Source: Rickettsiales bacterium
GTDB lineage: Bacteria; Pseudomonadota; Alphaproteobacteria; Rickettsiales; UBA1997
Assembly (NCBI GenBank): GCA_009693885.1
Contig: SHWK01000036.1
Span: forward strand, 1-8,603
Length of the DNA stretch: 8,603 bases
Direction: 5' to 3'
A program made the position numbers and the translations under genes. Under the pieces are notes generated by a model. That model had not been told where the DNA came from. It was given only the letters and a program-made list of their open reading frames with translations, and made no database searches. Below, one piece after another: positions 7,688 through 8,603 of the stretch (position 1 is the first letter of the stretch; each line of letters opens with the position of its first letter).

Positions 7688-7698
7688 GACGCCGCGTC
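7688..7698. repeat. Short GC-rich dyad upstream of uvrA
   Basis: GACGC C GCGTC is a perfect 5-base inverted repeat around a single central base, in otherwise AT-rich DNA and about 30 bases upstream of the uvrA ATG. It could be an operator half-site pair, but it matches no regulator site I know and is not the alphaproteobacterial LexA pattern. Confidence 0.25.
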
Positions 7699-7761
7699 AA
7701 ATAAGTTCCTGCGCGATATTTCGTACCTAATGTAATAAACTACTCCCCCGTTATATGCAAC

Positions 7762-7793
7762 AAAAAACCCAGTCATTCCTAAGAATAACTGGG
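7762..7793 (-). terminator. Strong intrinsic terminator, minus strand
   Basis: Read on the minus strand, CCCAGTTATTC pairs with GAATGACTGGG over 11 positions (one G-U pair, no mismatch), with the four-base loop TTAG, and is followed at once by six T residues and then GTTG. On the plus strand the same stem has a mismatch and no T-run follows, so it acts on leftward transcripts. It ends either the pstS transcript or a small RNA lying between, and separates pstS from uvrA. Confidence 0.85.
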
Positions 7794-7803
7794 CCAGATC
7801 TGA

Positions 7804-7829
7804 GAAGTTGTCACTTCGAAAGTGACTTC
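7804..7829 (-). other. Hairpin just upstream of the terminator
   Basis: A seven-pair stem, GTCACTT/AAGTGAC, closes a three-base loop (7810-7826). Outer GAA/TTC bases extend it past a small bulge. It lies 10 bases before the terminator on the leftward transcript. Paired hairpins ending in a terminator are common at the 3' ends of bacterial small RNAs, but this alone does not prove one. Confidence 0.4.
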
Positions 7830-7840
7830 ATCCCTTATCG

Positions 7841-7900
7841 CTATGTAACAGTTAAAACCATCGCAGACAGAACTAATATAACTAATGGAATAAATACCAT
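7841..7900 (-). CDS. Possible 19-residue hydrophobic peptide, doubtful
   Basis: An ATG at 7900 opens MVFIPLVILVLSAMVLTVT and stops at TAG (7841-7843). Nearly every residue is hydrophobic, so the peptide could span a membrane once. A TATTAT (7923-7928, minus) lies upstream and a strong terminator follows 48 bases after the stop, so it could be a self-contained unit. Against it are its size, the lack of a Shine-Dalgarno and the chance of such frames in T-rich DNA. The frame stays open upstream to a TAG at about 7986 but has no further ATG. I do not recognise it. Confidence 0.15.
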   Translation of the reverse strand: MVFIPLVILVLSAMVLTVT

Positions 7901-7964
7901 AAAATAGTTTTCTTTGAAGGTTATAATATCTGTTAAAAACAAATATCGTGCAATAAGGAATTTA

Positions 7965-7996
7965 TCACCCGATTGGCTGTGAAGCTAATCAAGTGA
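7965..7996 (-). other. Imperfect 13-position hairpin after pstS
   Basis: On the leftward transcript TCACTTGATTAGC pairs with GCCAATCGGGTGA around the loop TTCACA, with two G-U pairs and one A-C mismatch. It begins 30 bases after the pstS stop. The opposite strand has two C-A mismatches instead, so the structure favours the minus-strand RNA. No T-run follows, so it is not a terminator; it may protect the pstS message 3' end or be part of a small RNA. Confidence 0.4.
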
Positions 7997-8026
7997 CGAC
8001 TTTCCGACAAATACACTAAAAGGTTT

Positions 8027-8603
8027 TTAAAGACTTTTTAGCGTTTCATCCTTTATCTTTTTCAATTCAGAATCAGATAAAGGGATAAGTCCTTTTTTGG
8101 CCAAATAGCCACTAGTTCCAAGAGCGTCTTTTGCAACGATTTCACGAATGAATTGCTTCATTCCTGGCACTAAATCAAGGTGATCTGCTTTGTAATAAAT
8201 GAATAACGGGCGTGACATGCCATATTTTCCGCTAAGAATATTGGCAAAAGATGGCTCGGTTAAATCAATATTTAAGCCTTGAATTGAGTTTTTATTTTCA
8301 CCCAAAAAGCTAAAACCAAAAATTCCAATCGCGTCTTTATCATTTTTCAATTTTTGCACGATTAGATTATCATTTTCGCCGGCTTCAATAAACTTGCCGT
8401 CTGAGCGTATTAAGTGGCATTGTTTTTTGCGAGCATCTTTATCGGGATAGGCCGCAGTGAATTCAGCAAGGCTAGTGCAGGCTTTTTCCATCGCTAACTC
8501 AACAAAAGCATCGCGGGTTCCTGATGTTGAAGGTGGGCCGTAAACTCTGATTGCTTTAGCTGGAAGGCTAGGGCTAATATCGCTCCATTTTTGATAAGGA
8601 TTG
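8027..8603 (-). CDS. pstS: Phosphate ABC transporter substrate-binding protein PstS, 5' end beyond the window
   Basis: PstS is the periplasmic binding protein that delivers phosphate to the PstCA channel. The frame stays open to the right edge, giving the last 191 residues plus the stop. An internal Met at 8491 is not the start, because the reading before it continues the family sequence: IRVYGPPSTSGTRDAFVELA contains the Ser-Gly-Thr phosphate-binding loop followed by Arg-Asp. Further matches to alphaproteobacterial PstS are IEAGENDNLIVQKLK, AIGIFGFSFL, MSRPLFIYYKADH and the C-terminal GYLAKKGLIPLSDSE. The signal peptide and N-terminal lobe must lie beyond the window. The gene faces away from the pstCA pair and is separated from uvrA, on the same strand, by a 370-base gap with a strong terminator. 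Identity is confident. Confidence 0.93.
   Translation of the reverse strand, partial: NPYQKWSDISPSLPAKAIRVYGPPSTSGTRDAFVELAMEKACTSLAEFTAAYPDKDARKKQCHLIRSDGKFIEAGENDNLIVQKLKNDKDAIGIFGFSFLGENKNSIQGLNIDLTEPSFANILSGKYGMSRPLFIYYKADHLDLVPGMKQFIREIVAKDALGTSGYLAKKGLIPLSDSELKKIKDETLKSL

Larger units (their letters stand above)
7657..8026. other. 370-base gap between pstS and uvrA with structured minus-strand sequence
   Basis: No long reading frame occupies this stretch. It holds, from right to left in the direction of transcription of both flanking genes: a 13-position hairpin soon after the pstS stop (7965-7996), a possible 19-residue hydrophobic peptide (7841-7900), a small hairpin (7804-7829), a strong intrinsic terminator (7762-7793), a short GC-rich dyad (7688-7698) and a possible uvrA -10 box (7663-7668). 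It is either an unusually long pstS 3' untranslated region or contains a separate small RNA that ends at the terminator. I see no tRNA, RNase P, SRP or tmRNA signature in it. Confidence 0.6.

Noticed and set aside
7681..7704. A plus-strand seven-codon frame MLRRRVK behind a well-spaced GGAG
   Set aside because: It is very short, has no visible promoter, and its downstream hairpin has no T-run on that strand, so there is no leader-peptide or attenuator arrangement.
7657..7762. A LexA (SOS) site upstream of uvrA
   Set aside because: GTTC occurs once (in AAGTTCCTG) but no second GTTC follows at seven bases, and no GAAC pair is present.
7762..8026. RNase P, SRP or tmRNA gene in the gap, suggested by a GGAAAGTC on the minus strand near 8003
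   Set aside because: The rest of the RNase P core (for example ACAGAAA), the SRP tetraloop region and any ANDN-type tag codons are missing, and the length is too short for RNase P.
8027..8491. A stand-alone 154-residue protein starting at the Met at 8491
   Set aside because: The same frame continues upstream through the PstS Ser-Gly-Thr phosphate loop to the window edge, so this Met is internal.

Overview
The window is AT-rich chromosomal DNA that most likely comes from an alphaproteobacterium. Three things point there: the UvrA carries the alphaproteobacterial-style CPVSGFT motif; PstC has extra N-terminal membrane helices; and PstA has a large insertion after its first helix, as in alphaproteobacterial Pst permeases. 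High AT content, weak Shine-Dalgarno sequences and scattered transporter genes would suit an AT-rich lineage such as a Rickettsiales-like group. That narrower placement is inference and has not been tested.

Layout, left to right. (1) 1-770, minus: rsmE (16S rRNA m3U1498 methyltransferase), running off the left edge. (2) 837-3344, plus: pstC and pstA, the two membrane subunits of the high-affinity phosphate ABC transporter, behind a good sigma70-type promoter that starts three bases from the rsmE start codon. (3) 3375-3704, plus: a small exported, highly charged protein of unknown function, 30 bases behind pstA. (4) 3758-4654, minus: a short-chain polyprenyl diphosphate synthase (ispA type). 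(5) 4729-7656, minus: complete uvrA. (6) 7657-8026: a 370-base gap with a convincing minus-strand intrinsic terminator, two further hairpins and a possible tiny hydrophobic peptide. (7) 8027 to the right edge, minus: the C-terminal part of pstS, the periplasmic phosphate-binding protein.

PstS captures phosphate in the periplasm and hands it to the PstC-PstA channel. The ATPase PstB and the regulator PhoU are not in the window. The Pst genes are therefore split into a pstCA unit and a pstS unit in opposite orientations, about 4.7 kb apart, with ispA and uvrA between them. RsmE, IspA and UvrA are housekeeping genes with no obvious link to phosphate.

I see no mobile element, CRISPR array, phage gene, tRNA or rRNA. 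I found no clearly new biological system. The parts that housekeeping annotation does not explain are the structured gap at 7657-8026 and the small exported protein behind pstA.
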